Assembly: GCA_963814745.1 (NCBI GenBank)
Contig: CAWFEA010000001.1
Coordinates: 310,001 to 374,000 of the forward strand
DNA length: 64,000 nucleotides
Reading direction: 5' to 3'
Source of the DNA: CAWBRT01 sp963814745
Lineage (GTDB): Bacteria > Acidobacteriota > Terriglobia > Terriglobales > Acidobacteriaceae
Of this stretch, positions 28,153 through 37,774 are shown in pieces. The notes beneath the pieces were generated by a model. That model did no database searches. It was not told the origin of the DNA and saw only the letters and a program-made list of their open reading frames with translations. Made by a program: the position numbers and the translations under genes. Every line of letters starts with the position of its first letter. Position 1 is the first letter of the stretch.

Positions 28153-30021
28153 TCAAAACGCTCGGAACCTCCGGACCACGGAGAGCCAGTATCCATTTGA
28201 AATCTGATTTAATGCATTGTTTGAACTTGCAGACTGCGTCAGCCGCCGATACCCGGCCTGAAAGTCAAGCTTGCGAAATTTATAGTACAACCTTCCTTCG
28301 AAGAACGAGTTCACGGTCGTGGTCGGCACAGTCACTGTGTCAAATACACCATTCGTATGGCTATAGGACGCCTGTGCACTGAGTAGTCCCCGGTTGTAGC
28401 CGAGGGAACCTGAGTAGCTCTGCGAAGTATTGTAAAGAGTCTGAATACCCATAATGTTGGTGGATACTACCACCGGTATTCCGCTGCTAGCGAACAAATA
28501 GTAGCCGCTATTGCGTTGGTATTGACCAGTGAATGACCATGTACGATTCGACAATTGCCCTGAGATCACATCACTGAGGTTGCTGTTACTTCCTGCGACC
28601 TGGCTTTTGTTAAAAGAGGCATTGAGGTTTAGGTTCCAAGTATATCTCAGTCGGGCGCGCGCGCTTCCGGTCGCTGAGTACGCGTTTGCCACAACCGGCG
28701 CGGCGCTGGTGATGTAGGCGTTGTTGCGCATGAATGTGGTGCTGCCGTTTACCGTCCATCGCCTCACCCGGTGTTGATACGAAGCGGTTGCCGCGTTGTA
28801 CAAACCGGAAGTGGTCTCGCTCGTCCCAGCCGAATCGATCTCAACTGAGTTCCAGCCCGGCGAGTAAGACACATTCAAGAAACCATGCCAAAGAACGCGG
28901 CCATAGGTGACCGTGCCATAACCAAGATCTTGAATCAGGCCTTCCCCTGCAACCGTTGACGTCTCGTGCGACCCTGACCCACCCGCTGTCCATCCATGCC
29001 CTATCTGGTATGACGCAGTTGACTGCAGCAAAGTGGTTCGTCCGGTGCCGAGGACAGTTGACGTCGTTGACTGCCCATTAAGAACTTCCGAAATCAGTTG
29101 ATTCGTCGCGTTCGAAGTGTAGTTGACGCTCGCGTTCCACGTCAGTTTAGGAATAGGGACCAACGCTACGCTCCCCGCCGCCGTGTCATACGAATCGTTT
29201 TCCGGTGTGCCGCTCAGGGTATAACTGTCGGTACTATGGCCGTAGGCCAGCGAGGCACTGCCGTGCAGCGGAAGGTCGTGGCTCAACCCGAAGTTCTCTT
29301 GCCGGCTGGAGGAATTGCTGGGGGCGGCGGGAACTCCCAAGTTCAACAAATCCTGCGTCGTTGATTGGTTCGAGGTTTGAGCGTAGTTGCCAGACATGTG
29401 AAAGCCCAGCCAATTGTAGTTGGTCAAGACGTTCAGGAAGTTGTTGCTCGTCGTTAAACTGGGCTCCTGCACACCAGTCACACTGGTGTCGGCGTTGGAG
29501 TGAGAGAACGAGAAACTGATCGGTGGAAGAAAGCCCAATCTGGGCGATGCAGAGATTGAATAAGACTGGGCTAAACCGTCGGCCCCGACCGTGAACGCAT
29601 TGGGGCCACCGCTGAGAGTCGCCGTATTTGTCTGAGTGAGGTTATAAGAGAAGTGAATGGGCGTCTTGCTGCCCTGAAGGAAATCAACAGAGGCATTCAT
29701 GCCGTCGTCCCGGTCTTCCAGTGCGCTCTCCGATTGGGAGCCGTTACGATCCCACGTAAAGCGAGGCGAGACACTGAATTGAAGAAAACGCGGGTCATAG
29801 TAGGAGCCGTTGAGATCTGCCATGACGCCGAGGGTCAACGAATCCGAACTCGACGTCTGCGACCCCAATGCTGCGCCGGTACCGCCGGCATAGCCGGCGC
29901 TCAGCGAACCAGAGAGCGTGACCGGCATTTGCGGCAGCACCTGTACTTGTGCTGCCCCACAGACGACAAACAGTAGGAGCAGCGCCATTGCAAAAATGAA
30001 ACGACGCAACCGATGGCTCAT
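28153..30021 (-). CDS. Putative outer-membrane beta-barrel (cytochrome-associated porin)
   Basis: 622 aa with a signal peptide (FIFAMALLLLFVVCGAAQ) followed entirely by alternating polar/hydrophobic strands rich in Ser, Thr, Tyr and Asn (for example SISASPRLGFLPPISFSFSHS) and ending in FRAF with a C-terminal phenylalanine, the BAM-recognition pattern. No cysteines for haem. By position it could be the porin of a porin-cytochrome conduit, like MtrB/PioB-type barrels, though I see no N-terminal CXXC signature of MtrB. Overlaps the PPIase stop. Confidence 0.75.
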   Translation of the reverse strand: MSHRLRRFIFAMALLLLFVVCGAAQVQVLPQMPVTLSGSLSAGYAGGTGAALGSQTSSSDSLTLGVMADLNGSYYDPRFLQFSVSPRFTWDRNGSQSESALEDRDDGMNASVDFLQGSKTPIHFSYNLTQTNTATLSGGPNAFTVGADGLAQSYSISASPRLGFLPPISFSFSHSNADTSVTGVQEPSLTTSNNFLNVLTNYNWLGFHMSGNYAQTSNQSTTQDLLNLGVPAAPSNSSSRQENFGLSHDLPLHGSASLAYGHSTDSYTLSGTPENDSYDTAAGSVALVPIPKLTWNASVNYTSNATNQLISEVLNGQSTTSTVLGTGRTTLLQSTASYQIGHGWTAGGSGSHETSTVAGEGLIQDLGYGTVTYGRVLWHGFLNVSYSPGWNSVEIDSAGTSETTSGLYNAATASYQHRVRRWTVNGSTTFMRNNAYITSAAPVVANAYSATGSARARLRYTWNLNLNASFNKSQVAGSNSNLSDVISGQLSNRTWSFTGQYQRNSGYYLFASSGIPVVVSTNIMGIQTLYNTSQSYSGSLGYNRGLLSAQASYSHTNGVFDTVTVPTTTVNSFFEGRLYYKFRKLDFQAGYRRLTQSASSNNALNQISNGYWLSVVRRFRAF

Positions 30022-31046
30022 AGAATTTCAATTTTGGCGTTCTTGCGGAGTCCCCCGCGCAGCGTTTCCCATCGATTTTGCTGCGCACTGGTTTCCAGTT
30101 GTTTGCGCACGTCCGCTTCGACTTCATTGAACTCCATCTGCTTTTCGGGTCGCTTGTCATTCTCACGGATAATGACCCACGCTCCAGGAACCTTCAATAC
30201 ATCGCTGGTTTCGCCTGGCTTTAAGGCAGCAGCGGCCTTGGCCATGGCAGGTGGCAGACTAACCAGGTGCACCCACTTGCGGTCTCCCAGCATCACCCGG
30301 TAGTCGTCTTCCGAGTACTTTTCCGCAAGCAGTCCGAACTCATTCTGATTCTTGGCCGCCTTAGCCTTGGGAAGTACTTCGTTGATCCGACTCTCAATCA
30401 TCTTGAGTTGGTCGGGACTCGGATTCTCCGGCACATTCACGGAGATGGTCTGCATAGAGACGCTTTCCGGCCTCACAAATCTATTCTTGTTGTCGTCGTA
30501 GATCTTGTGCAGTGCTGCCTCGCTCACCTTGGACTTCTGAACGATTTCGCGGTCTTGGTACCGGGCAATCAACACCCCGCGCCGGATTCGTCCTTCAAAG
30601 GCCGCCACCGATCCGTATTGCGCCGTGACATAGGCCGCGTACTGGCGCTGCGTCGGAAAGTGCTTGCGCGCATCCGCCAGCATTCGCGTCATCGTGGCTG
30701 GCGGAACGGTCATCCCAAGCTTCTTGGCCGCCTGATAAATCAATTCTTCGTCAATCAGTTGCTGCATGGCCTTGTCGCGGATTTCCGCATGGTACTTCTC
30801 CGGGACCGTTCCCCCATGGATGGCGTAATACGGAAACAAACGCTGCATTTGTTCGCGCAAATCGCGCTGGGTAATGTTGACGCCGTTCACCCGCGCCACA
30901 ACCTTCTGCAGATCGGGAGGTGGGGTGACGGCCGGCGCAACCTGGCTCCCTGAGGTTGGCGGGTGCGACGGAACCGGCATATCTTGTCCCCAGATTGTTA
31001 CGGTGGAAAGTGTACAGAGGATGAGCAGCGTGTAGAGCTTATTCAT
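30018..31046 (-). CDS. SurA/PpiC-type periplasmic peptidylprolyl isomerase
   Basis: 342-aa exported protein: signal (LYTLLILCTLSTVTIWGQ), SurA-N-like helical region (VVARVNGVNITQRDLREQMQRL ... LIDEELIYQAAKKLG) and a parvulin domain about residues 180-310 (FGLLAEKYSEDD, LKPGETSDVLKVPGAWVI). ATG 31046 chosen for the signal peptide. Probably helps fold the barrel or cytochromes of the same operon; the stop overlaps the barrel start by four bases. Confidence 0.88.
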   Translation of the reverse strand: MNKLYTLLILCTLSTVTIWGQDMPVPSHPPTSGSQVAPAVTPPPDLQKVVARVNGVNITQRDLREQMQRLFPYYAIHGGTVPEKYHAEIRDKAMQQLIDEELIYQAAKKLGMTVPPATMTRMLADARKHFPTQRQYAAYVTAQYGSVAAFEGRIRRGVLIARYQDREIVQKSKVSEAALHKIYDDNKNRFVRPESVSMQTISVNVPENPSPDQLKMIESRINEVLPKAKAAKNQNEFGLLAEKYSEDDYRVMLGDRKWVHLVSLPPAMAKAAAALKPGETSDVLKVPGAWVIIRENDKRPEKQMEFNEVEADVRKQLETSAQQNRWETLRGGLRKNAKIEIL

Positions 31047-31137
31047 GTAAAGGTTGATCTTCTTCCGGGTTGCGGATGCGCACTGTCCTGGGACAGGAAA
31101 AAGGAAGGACGGACTTGCCGCCCTTCCATAGAGTGGT

Positions 31138-32157
31138 TTATTGAACACGAGCGCTGGTGTTGACGTAGTCGGGGGTCTTGTCGTAGTGACAGCTGCGACA
31201 GAAGCCCGCAGACATATTGCCGTTTGTACTTAAGAACGGTCCACGGATGTAGTCCATCGTCGTCGGGTTAGCAGTGCCGACAGCCGTATCGACAACCCAG
31301 GTGCTGCCGTTCTTGTAGGCAACGTGGGTTTCGCGGTGCGGTTCGTGGCAACTAGTGCACTCAACGTAGGCGGAGGAGCCGTCAGTGTACAGCCTCGCCG
31401 GGTGACCGGGATAAGAAGCTCCGCCGACGTAAGGAATGAAGGACGTATCGGTGAAGCTGACGGTGTTATTGGCGGCGTTGATAGTGACGAGCCAATACAG
31501 GCCGTACCCAGGATCGCCAACGTTAACCGGGTACTTGGCGTCGATCGGGTGGTTGGTCGCCAGGCTGCTGGAATACGACCATCCGTTGTTGGTGGCGCTG
31601 CCGTTATAAAACGAGCCGGCAATGCCGCTGCCAGGATTGAACGAAGGAGTGGTGTTCGTCCCAAAGGTGCCGGCGCCGCCGAGTTTGGTGATCAAGTCAT
31701 GCGAATTGCCGGTCACCGCGCCATCGTGGCAGGAAAGGCACATGATGCTGTGAATTGCCGGGCTGTTGATGGTAAGGCCAGAGCCGGTCAGCGTGCCGCC
31801 GTCCCAAGTGGTGTAGGTGAGCGGGGAAATTGCCTGACCCCACAGGTAGATGTTGCCTTGGAGGGGGTTGCCTACGGCAGCGCCGATAGCGCCACCGGTC
31901 GGCAGCGTGGTACCCGAAATCAGGGCTACGCCGAGTTGGGCAGCCGTGAGGCCCGTGCTAGCCTGCTGGACAAGGCCAGCGCTGGCGTGCGGGGTATGGC
32001 AGAGCACGCAGCCATGGCTCATGTGGCCCTGGGTCTGATCGGAGCTCTGGTTGGTGTTAGTCAGGGTAGTAGTGATGGTACTGACGGTCTGTGCCCAAAT
32101 GCTTACAGATGCGATGAGCAGCAGGGCCAGGACGAGAGTGAGATTTTTCTTAGTCAT
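31138..32157 (-). CDS. Tetrahaem c-type cytochrome (doubled CXXCH type)
   Basis: 339-aa exported protein: signal VLALLLIASVSIWAQ, motifs CVLCHTPHA, CLSCHDGAV, CTSCHEPH and CRSCHYD. Similar in order and spacing to the 273-aa protein encoded next (CTSCHAPHN, CLSCHDTS, CSTCHNPHN, CMSCHSF), and both share DGTFAYIECSTCH/DGSSAYVECTSCH, so the two are tandem paralogues. Ends near INTSARVQ. Confidence 0.9.
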   Translation of the reverse strand: MTKKNLTLVLALLLIASVSIWAQTVSTITTTLTNTNQSSDQTQGHMSHGCVLCHTPHASAGLVQQASTGLTAAQLGVALISGTTLPTGGAIGAAVGNPLQGNIYLWGQAISPLTYTTWDGGTLTGSGLTINSPAIHSIMCLSCHDGAVTGNSHDLITKLGGAGTFGTNTTPSFNPGSGIAGSFYNGSATNNGWSYSSSLATNHPIDAKYPVNVGDPGYGLYWLVTINAANNTVSFTDTSFIPYVGGASYPGHPARLYTDGSSAYVECTSCHEPHRETHVAYKNGSTWVVDTAVGTANPTTMDYIRGPFLSTNGNMSAGFCRSCHYDKTPDYVNTSARVQ

Positions 32158-32176
32158 GATATTCTCCTGGCTCCTT

Positions 32177-32998
32177 TTAGTGTACCAACCCAGTGAACTG
32201 GGCGGATGGGAAGGAATGGCAACTCATACAGAAGTTGGCGTTGTCCGCGGTATACTGCGCGGAAGTAGGCGTGCACGGAACGGTTGCGGCATTCGCCGCC
32301 TGTTCGTCGGTGGAGCGATACTGCCCACGGATGAAGTGAGTGGTACAAACCGCCGTCGGGGTGCCGGCAGCGTTGGGGACAATCGTCGCCGTCTGGTTGT
32401 GCGGATTGTGGCAGGTGCTGCACTCGATGTAGGCAAACGTACCGTCCGTGTACAGACGAGTCGGGTGGCCGTAGGCATAGGCGGTATCGGTGAAGGAAAC
32501 CGTGCCGGCCGCGCCATTAACGGTGACGGTGAAGTACGTCGGATCGCTAGTCGGATACTTCACATCCACCGGGTGATCGCCGGTCAGGTTGCCGGCGTTG
32601 CCAATGTTGAAGTTCAGGGTCTTGGTGGTTGAGCCAGTGATGTTGGCAGCCATCGAGGTGTTGAACGAGGTGTCGTGGCAGCTTAGGCAGAGCACCGTGT
32701 GCGCCATCGGCAAGTTGGTGACCGTACCGGCATAGACGTTCGCCAAGCTGGCGGTCATCTGGCCAGCGTTCAGCGTCCCGCCGTTACCGTCGGACGTTAG
32801 ATAAGTTTGATAGGTGCCAGTCGGGATCGCGCCAGCCCACAAGTACGCTCCCTGTCCAGGGAGAGCATTGTGCGGAGCATGGCACGATGTACATCCAGCG
32901 TTGGCCACGTTGTGCGATCCGAGCATCGGATCGCTCTGGGCAAACGCTGCTGTCGCCACGAGCAGCACAGCGAGCAAAATTAAAACTAATTTTCTCAC
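32177..32998 (-). CDS. Tetrahaem c-type cytochrome, tandem paralogue
   Basis: 273-aa exported protein: signal LVLILLAVLLVATAAFAQ and four CXXCH motifs. First gene of a six-gene run on the minus strand. A strong aggaggt precedes ATG 32998. Long Gly/Ala/Thr-rich linkers between haem motifs resemble extracellular filament-type cytochromes in style, but with few haems for the length. Confidence 0.9.
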   Translation of the reverse strand: MRKLVLILLAVLLVATAAFAQSDPMLGSHNVANAGCTSCHAPHNALPGQGAYLWAGAIPTGTYQTYLTSDGNGGTLNAGQMTASLANVYAGTVTNLPMAHTVLCLSCHDTSFNTSMAANITGSTTKTLNFNIGNAGNLTGDHPVDVKYPTSDPTYFTVTVNGAAGTVSFTDTAYAYGHPTRLYTDGTFAYIECSTCHNPHNQTATIVPNAAGTPTAVCTTHFIRGQYRSTDEQAANAATVPCTPTSAQYTADNANFCMSCHSFPSAQFTGLVH

Positions 32999-33112
32999 GA
33001 TTGTGAGACCTCCTGATAAGTGTTACATCTGATACAGAACACGTTCCTTGCTCTTTGTTACACTTCCCGACTCGTGGGAAGATTGCACCCACGGGTCAAG
33101 CTTGTACCTGAT

Positions 33113-34345
33113 CTATGGGGTGCTATCTTTCTTTTCCTTGTCGCCGCTGATCTTTTGCTGCTCTGCTTGCGCAGCTTTTTTCTCAGCTTCCGCTTTGGCC
33201 GCAAGTTCCGCCGCGCGCTTTTCATAGTCCGGCTGGGCTTCTTTATCGGTCACGTATCGGAACACCTGGATACGTCCCTTCCATTGCTCGCCGACGATCA
33301 CGCGATTATGCTGCTGATCGAAGGCGATACCGGAAGCCAGCGTGAACGTCCCGGGACTTAAACCGCGCGAGCCGAAGAACATAAGAATACGTCCTTCGGA
33401 ATCGAAGATCTGCACATTGTTGAATTCGGAATCGACCACGTAGACGTGATTGTCGGAGTCTACCGCAATTCCCTTTGGGCGCATGAAGGTGCCGGCAATG
33501 TTTCCCTGCTTGCCGAACATCCTAAGAAATTGCCCGTCCGCATCGAATACCTGGATACGCTCGTTGAACGTATCTACAACATAGACATTGAAGTCGTTAT
33601 CCACCGCCACATTGGTGGGCCGGTCAAAGGTTCCCGGGGCCAGGGTAGCGTCACTCTTCCCCCCGAACGAGCGCAGCAGGTGATAGTCATCGACATCGAA
33701 GACCAGCACCTTGTTCTGAATGGCATCCACGACATACAGATAACGGTTCTCGACGTCAACCGCGATACCGATGGGCTTAACTAGTTTGTCCTGGCCAATG
33801 CTGGCTTCGAGAGTGCCATTCGGCCTGAAGCAAAGAATCACATGCTGCGCGGAGTCACTCACAAAGAGCCGGTCGGAATCATCGATCGCCAACCCGGCCG
33901 GCGAGGCCAATTGTTGCTGGCCACGATACGAAACCTTCTTCCCCTCCAGGTCAAAGACGAATACCGAGGAATGACCGGCATCCGCAACGTAGATCAAGCC
34001 CTTGGAATCGACCGCAATGCCGTACGGCTTCACGAGAGACGGCTTGCCTTGCTCGGCGGGCAAGGTCACCCCCGCCATCCTGTCCAGCAAGCTGCTTCTC
34101 TTCTTCTTGGTCGTCGGATTGAAGTCCTCCTCCCCGTGCAGCGCGCTGAGATATCGAATGCGCGTCACATCGGGTGCAGGGGGCCACACTAACTGCGAGA
34201 CATCCACCACCGGAGCCGGGGCTGGAGCTTGCTTCGCCTTCTGCTTCTTGTCAGCCGCAAACCCGGACTTGAGACTGACCAGCACGAGAATCAGTACGAT
34301 CAGGCTGTAGCCCGATTTCCGGAGCGAATTCGAAATGCTGTACAT
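33113..34345 (-). CDS. NHL-repeat beta-propeller protein
   Basis: About 410 aa: signal/anchor YSLIVLILVLVSLKSGFA, a Lys/Ala/Pro linker, then six blades with repeats such as PYGIAVDSKGLIYVADAGHSSVFVFD, RPTNVAVDNDFNVYVVDTFNERIQVFD and KPIGIAVDVENRYLYVVDAIQNKVLVFD. A charged Lys/Ala/Glu C-terminal helix follows the propeller. Start ATG 34345; a TTG at 34357 overlapping the upstream stop is also possible. Paralogue of the NHL gene at 27045. Confidence 0.85.
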   Translation of the reverse strand: MYSISNSLRKSGYSLIVLILVLVSLKSGFAADKKQKAKQAPAPAPVVDVSQLVWPPAPDVTRIRYLSALHGEEDFNPTTKKKRSSLLDRMAGVTLPAEQGKPSLVKPYGIAVDSKGLIYVADAGHSSVFVFDLEGKKVSYRGQQQLASPAGLAIDDSDRLFVSDSAQHVILCFRPNGTLEASIGQDKLVKPIGIAVDVENRYLYVVDAIQNKVLVFDVDDYHLLRSFGGKSDATLAPGTFDRPTNVAVDNDFNVYVVDTFNERIQVFDADGQFLRMFGKQGNIAGTFMRPKGIAVDSDNHVYVVDSEFNNVQIFDSEGRILMFFGSRGLSPGTFTLASGIAFDQQHNRVIVGEQWKGRIQVFRYVTDKEAQPDYEKRAAELAAKAEAEKKAAQAEQQKISGDKEKKDSTP

Positions 34346-34353
34346 ATACTGCG

Positions 34354-35883
34354 TCAATTCTTCTTCCCCTTGCCTTTCCCCTTGGGTGTCTGGGCTGGCG
34401 TCGGCGCAGACTGCGCTTCAACGTCCGGCACGCCGCCGACCTCGCCGTGGTGACACCGACCGCAGAGCGGCATGGTGGTTGCCGTGTTGGATACAAACAG
34501 TCCGCTTGAGACCCCCGCGTGCGGCAGATGGCAGCTCAAGCAGGTCATGGGTCTCTTCTTGTCCGGGTCGCCCCGGTCAACCGCCGCCACCACTGGATGG
34601 GAGGCCGTCGGATGCCCCGTCGTATCCATGTTCTGCAGATTCAGTGGCGGCATTCTGACAAAGTAGTCGGCTGGAAGCTCTACGGTGCCATCGAAGATGG
34701 TGACCATTTGCGTAGCTTTGTCAAAGCCGGGACGGCGCCGCGGCGAGTGGCACTCCAGGCACAACTTGTTGCCGTCCATCGTCGCACGAAGCAGGTTCGG
34801 ACGATCGCCGCCGTGCCCGTTGTGACAAGTGAAACATCCATCGCGGAATGCGGCTGCGTGCAAGGCCGGAGAATGCTTGTGCATCTCGGCCTCCTCGCTG
34901 TGGCAATTCTCACAGATCGTTACCGGGTCCGGAGCCAGCAGCCGGGGGTACTTGCTCGCATGCGGGCTGTGGCAGGCAGTGCATTCGCCCTGTGCGCCGG
35001 GATGTTGCACCTTCGCCGTCTCAATCTGCTTGGCTTGCTCCTCGTGGCAGGTAACGCACAGCCCACGAACGTCAGTTTGGGTGAGGACAACCTTGCCGTC
35101 TTTGGCGTCCGCATGGCAGGCTTCACAGGAGCCCGCCTCGAACGGCGCGTGCTGGAAGCGTTGCGCCAGCTTAGGCTTGGGGGACTGGTGCGGATCGTGG
35201 CAGGTCAGGCAGTCGGCGGTGGCAAATGGCTGATTGTGGTGCGCCTCGGCCAACTTCTTGTCAGTGGCGTCGTGGCAGTCGAGGCAGAGCGCCGGCGCAT
35301 CCTTGGTCAGATGAAAACGGTTGTCGCGTTGGGCGGAATTCCCGGTCTTGTGCGTGACGTGGCAAGTATCACAGCCCATGTCGAGTGCCGCGTGTCGGCT
35401 GCCTTTTTCCGGAACATTGAGACCTTGGTTGTGGCAACTCAGACACAGATTCTCCTTACTGTCCCCGCTTGCCACCTTCTTTAACAGATTCTTATTGGGG
35501 GAAATGTGAGGGTCGTGGCAAGTCAGGCAGTTTCGGGTAACGGGAGCGTGAACTACGGAGCTGCTACCGCTGGCCTTCATCCCCTGGTGACAGGTGAGAC
35601 ACAGGCTGAGTGGGGTCGCCTTAATCAATTTTACGCGGGTAATGTCTTCTTTCTTTTTGTCCCGGCTCTTGATTATGCGGATTTCGTGGCAGGACATGCA
35701 GCCCTGAGCGTTGGCGCTGTGTACTGAGGCGCCCTTGGTCTTATCTTCGTGACAAGTAATGCACTTCGCGCTATCGGTATTGGGATCGAGGGGCACCGGG
35801 TGCCGCGCCGCGTTTGCGGATAAAATAAAAAAGCCGAAGGCCAGCGTAATAACGGCTACGGGCTTTTTCGGAAAACTGCTCAC
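34354..35883 (-). CDS. Multihaem c-type cytochrome, 16 haem motifs
   Basis: 509-aa exported protein with 16 CXXCH motifs spaced about every 25-30 residues (CITCH, CMSCH, CLTCH, CLTCH, CLSCH, CDTCH, CLDCH, CLTCH, CEACH, CVTCH, CTACH, CENCH, CFTCH, CLECH, CLSCH, CGRCH), many of the CxxCHxxH class. C-terminus is Lys/Gly-rich (PKGKGKGKKN). High haem density fits a long electron wire. Signal FGFFILSANA at the start. First gene of the NHL pair. Confidence 0.93.
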   Translation of the reverse strand: MSSFPKKPVAVITLAFGFFILSANAARHPVPLDPNTDSAKCITCHEDKTKGASVHSANAQGCMSCHEIRIIKSRDKKKEDITRVKLIKATPLSLCLTCHQGMKASGSSSVVHAPVTRNCLTCHDPHISPNKNLLKKVASGDSKENLCLSCHNQGLNVPEKGSRHAALDMGCDTCHVTHKTGNSAQRDNRFHLTKDAPALCLDCHDATDKKLAEAHHNQPFATADCLTCHDPHQSPKPKLAQRFQHAPFEAGSCEACHADAKDGKVVLTQTDVRGLCVTCHEEQAKQIETAKVQHPGAQGECTACHSPHASKYPRLLAPDPVTICENCHSEEAEMHKHSPALHAAAFRDGCFTCHNGHGGDRPNLLRATMDGNKLCLECHSPRRRPGFDKATQMVTIFDGTVELPADYFVRMPPLNLQNMDTTGHPTASHPVVAAVDRGDPDKKRPMTCLSCHLPHAGVSSGLFVSNTATTMPLCGRCHHGEVGGVPDVEAQSAPTPAQTPKGKGKGKKN

Positions 35884-36252
35884 AAACCCTCCGGCAGGTA
35901 TCTTGTAGAAGAACTATTCCATGTTGCACTCGGGAAACCACTCGCAATTTCTCCAGCAGAAATGCATACGGATCGATCTAACTGCCTATTGGACAGTGAT
36001 TTAGAATTATCTTCGGTGAGCAGTCGAGGAGAACATCTGGGGCAGGCCAGAGGGCCAGAATGCGCGTTTTACCACAGACAAGGGTGAAATTGCTCAAAGG
36101 CGGATTTGTGGTGTATTTTGCAACAATTTGGCCACTATAGCGGTTTTATGCGAAACGAAGCCGCACCCATCACTTCTCAATACAAAATTCCGGACAAAAG
36201 GGCTTCTCACGTGACGACAGGCGAAGGGCTGGATGCAACGTCATTTCAGCTC
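35884..36252. other. 369-bp gap upstream of the 16-haem cytochrome
   Basis: No gene seen. AT-richer than its surroundings, it should hold the promoter of the cytochrome/NHL operon. I did not find a clear sigma-54 (GG-N10-GC) or sigma70 element I would defend. Confidence 0.35.
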
Positions 36253-36687
36253 TTACCGATTGAGTTCATTCCGCTCGGCCTGCAACCGCAGCTCCAACTG
36301 CTTGTCGCGAGAGATCTGATCGCGCTCCCAGTCGGCGCGAAGCGTCATTTCCTTGATGGAAAAACGGCGCTCGCGTTTTTCATCGTCTACGCGCACTAAG
36401 AGATCGTTCTTATACAGACGAAACTGGACGGTTTCGGCCAGCGGCATGAACTGGCTGGAGCGTTTTCCGACCACCACATAGACAACCTTCTCGCTCACCA
36501 GCGTGTACTCCGGGCAGATTTCCCCGGTCATCTGTGGCATGTAGCCGACGGCCGCCAGAGCGCCATGCATGACGGTGCATTCCTTGGTTTGCATGCGCGT
36601 GACTGTCCCGGGCTGGAAGCTCTGGGCGGCTACGGGCAAGGCAACGGCTGCGACGACCATCCACCACAACCAGAATCGGATTTTCAC
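36253..36687 (-). CDS. Small secreted protein, paralogue of 20747-21265
   Basis: 144 aa: signal peptide (LWWMVVAAVALPVAAQ), then QPGTVTRMQTKECTVMHG, CPEYTLVSEKVVYVVVGKRS and a charged C-terminal helix. Shares most of its length with the 172-aa protein at 20747, including both cysteines. Overlaps the VWA remnant by four bases at its start. Function unknown. Confidence 0.65.
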   Translation of the reverse strand: MKIRFWLWWMVVAAVALPVAAQSFQPGTVTRMQTKECTVMHGALAAVGYMPQMTGEICPEYTLVSEKVVYVVVGKRSSQFMPLAETVQFRLYKNDLLVRVDDEKRERRFSIKEMTLRADWERDQISRDKQLELRLQAERNELNR

Positions 36688-36995
36688 TGCAACCCCCTTC
36701 GCGCGCTCGAGCCCGCGCTCGCATAGTAGTCGGCCCGGCGGCTGCGTAAATGTAAGTTAGAGTCGATCGTGGGCAGAATGCTGGCCGAGTGCAAGCCCTC
36801 TGCATGGCTTGGCAATTCATAGGTGAGCATCCCAGGACGAGGAAAGCCACGGAAAGTGCGGGTTGACGCGGGCGCCGATGCATCGAGTGCCTCAGCGAAC
36901 TCATCGACGCTGACGCACCAGAGCTTTAGCAGGCGGCGGAAAACGCGCGTGGACGGTGCGGGCTCAATTCCGTGGTGGCGATCCCAACGAGCCAA
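36684..36995 (-). pseudogene. Truncated inverted copy of the VWA-protein locus
   Basis: The frame joins two pieces found separately at the intact locus 37747-38743 on the opposite strand: RRLLKLWCVSVDEFAEALDASAP (matches LLKHSNLSVDEFTEVLDASAP, 37747 on, another frame) and LTYELPSHAEGLHSASILPT...LRSRRADYYAS (matches the VWA C-terminus LTYALPGHAEGLHSVSILPT). The VWA body is missing, so an internal deletion fused the ends. Confidence 0.6.
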
Positions 36996-37022
36996 GCACA
37001 GGCTCGTCGGGGACGTGGAAGG

Positions 37023-37658
37023 TCAAAATACACTCTTCGGCGTGCCGGAACTTTCCCCGCATGAGGCGGTGTCGCGTTCGAGACTGTAATCACATGACAA
37101 GACAAAGCCCTTGGCATCCTGCGTGCCGTATCCCCAGAGGCGAAGCGCGAGAGTGTCGCCTTCCAGCTTGGATGCCGCTATGAAAACGTGGTCGTTGCTG
37201 AGCAGATGTCGGCTCGTGATCGGGTCCAACAACTTAACCATGCGGTTCCTGTCGATTACAAGCGGAGGAATCGCTTCATCGGTGACAAACACAAGAACTC
37301 TGGAGCCCCTGGCGGTGTAGTAGTCATTCACAAAGAGAACATCGTCCGCGGCCCAGGAGACCATAACTTTTCCGAGGTAGTCGCACAGCTTGCGCAACTT
37401 TCCCGTTTCTCGGGTTTCGAGAACGAGCGCATGAAACTTGCCGGAGAAATTTCCAGGAGCAGCTCCATAGCCAATGCTTCGAACAAGAAACCGGCCGTTC
37501 GGGGACGGCAGTTCGTTGGCAGAACTCGGGAAAGTCGCGAACTTCTCTCCCAGACCAAGCAACGCCGAAGGGATCAGAATAAGGACAAGGCAAGCGAAAG
37601 CGATACGAAACCCGATACCCACGACCAACTCCATGATGAAATTAGGTCGAGAGTACAT
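37023..37658 (-). CDS. Hypothetical membrane-anchored protein
   Basis: 211 aa starting at ATG 37658 (ATG 37634 possible). One N-terminal membrane helix (VVGIGFRIAFACLVLILIPSALLG), then a soluble domain with LPSPNGRFLVRSIGYGAAPG and LVIDRNRMVKLLDPITSRHLLSN. No family recognised. Longer upstream codons overlap the divergent VWA gene and are rejected. Confidence 0.5.
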   Translation of the reverse strand: MYSRPNFIMELVVGIGFRIAFACLVLILIPSALLGLGEKFATFPSSANELPSPNGRFLVRSIGYGAAPGNFSGKFHALVLETRETGKLRKLCDYLGKVMVSWAADDVLFVNDYYTARGSRVLVFVTDEAIPPLVIDRNRMVKLLDPITSRHLLSNDHVFIAASKLEGDTLALRLWGYGTQDAKGFVLSCDYSLERDTASCGESSGTPKSVF

Positions 37659-37774
37659 CGCTTGCCGGCAAAAGTAAATGAATGACGCTTGCTGGACAGA
37701 GCCGGTTGCTTCAGAGACTCCTATCCTTGACCATACGCTTTGAAAGCTTCTAAAGCACTCGAACCTCAGCGTCG

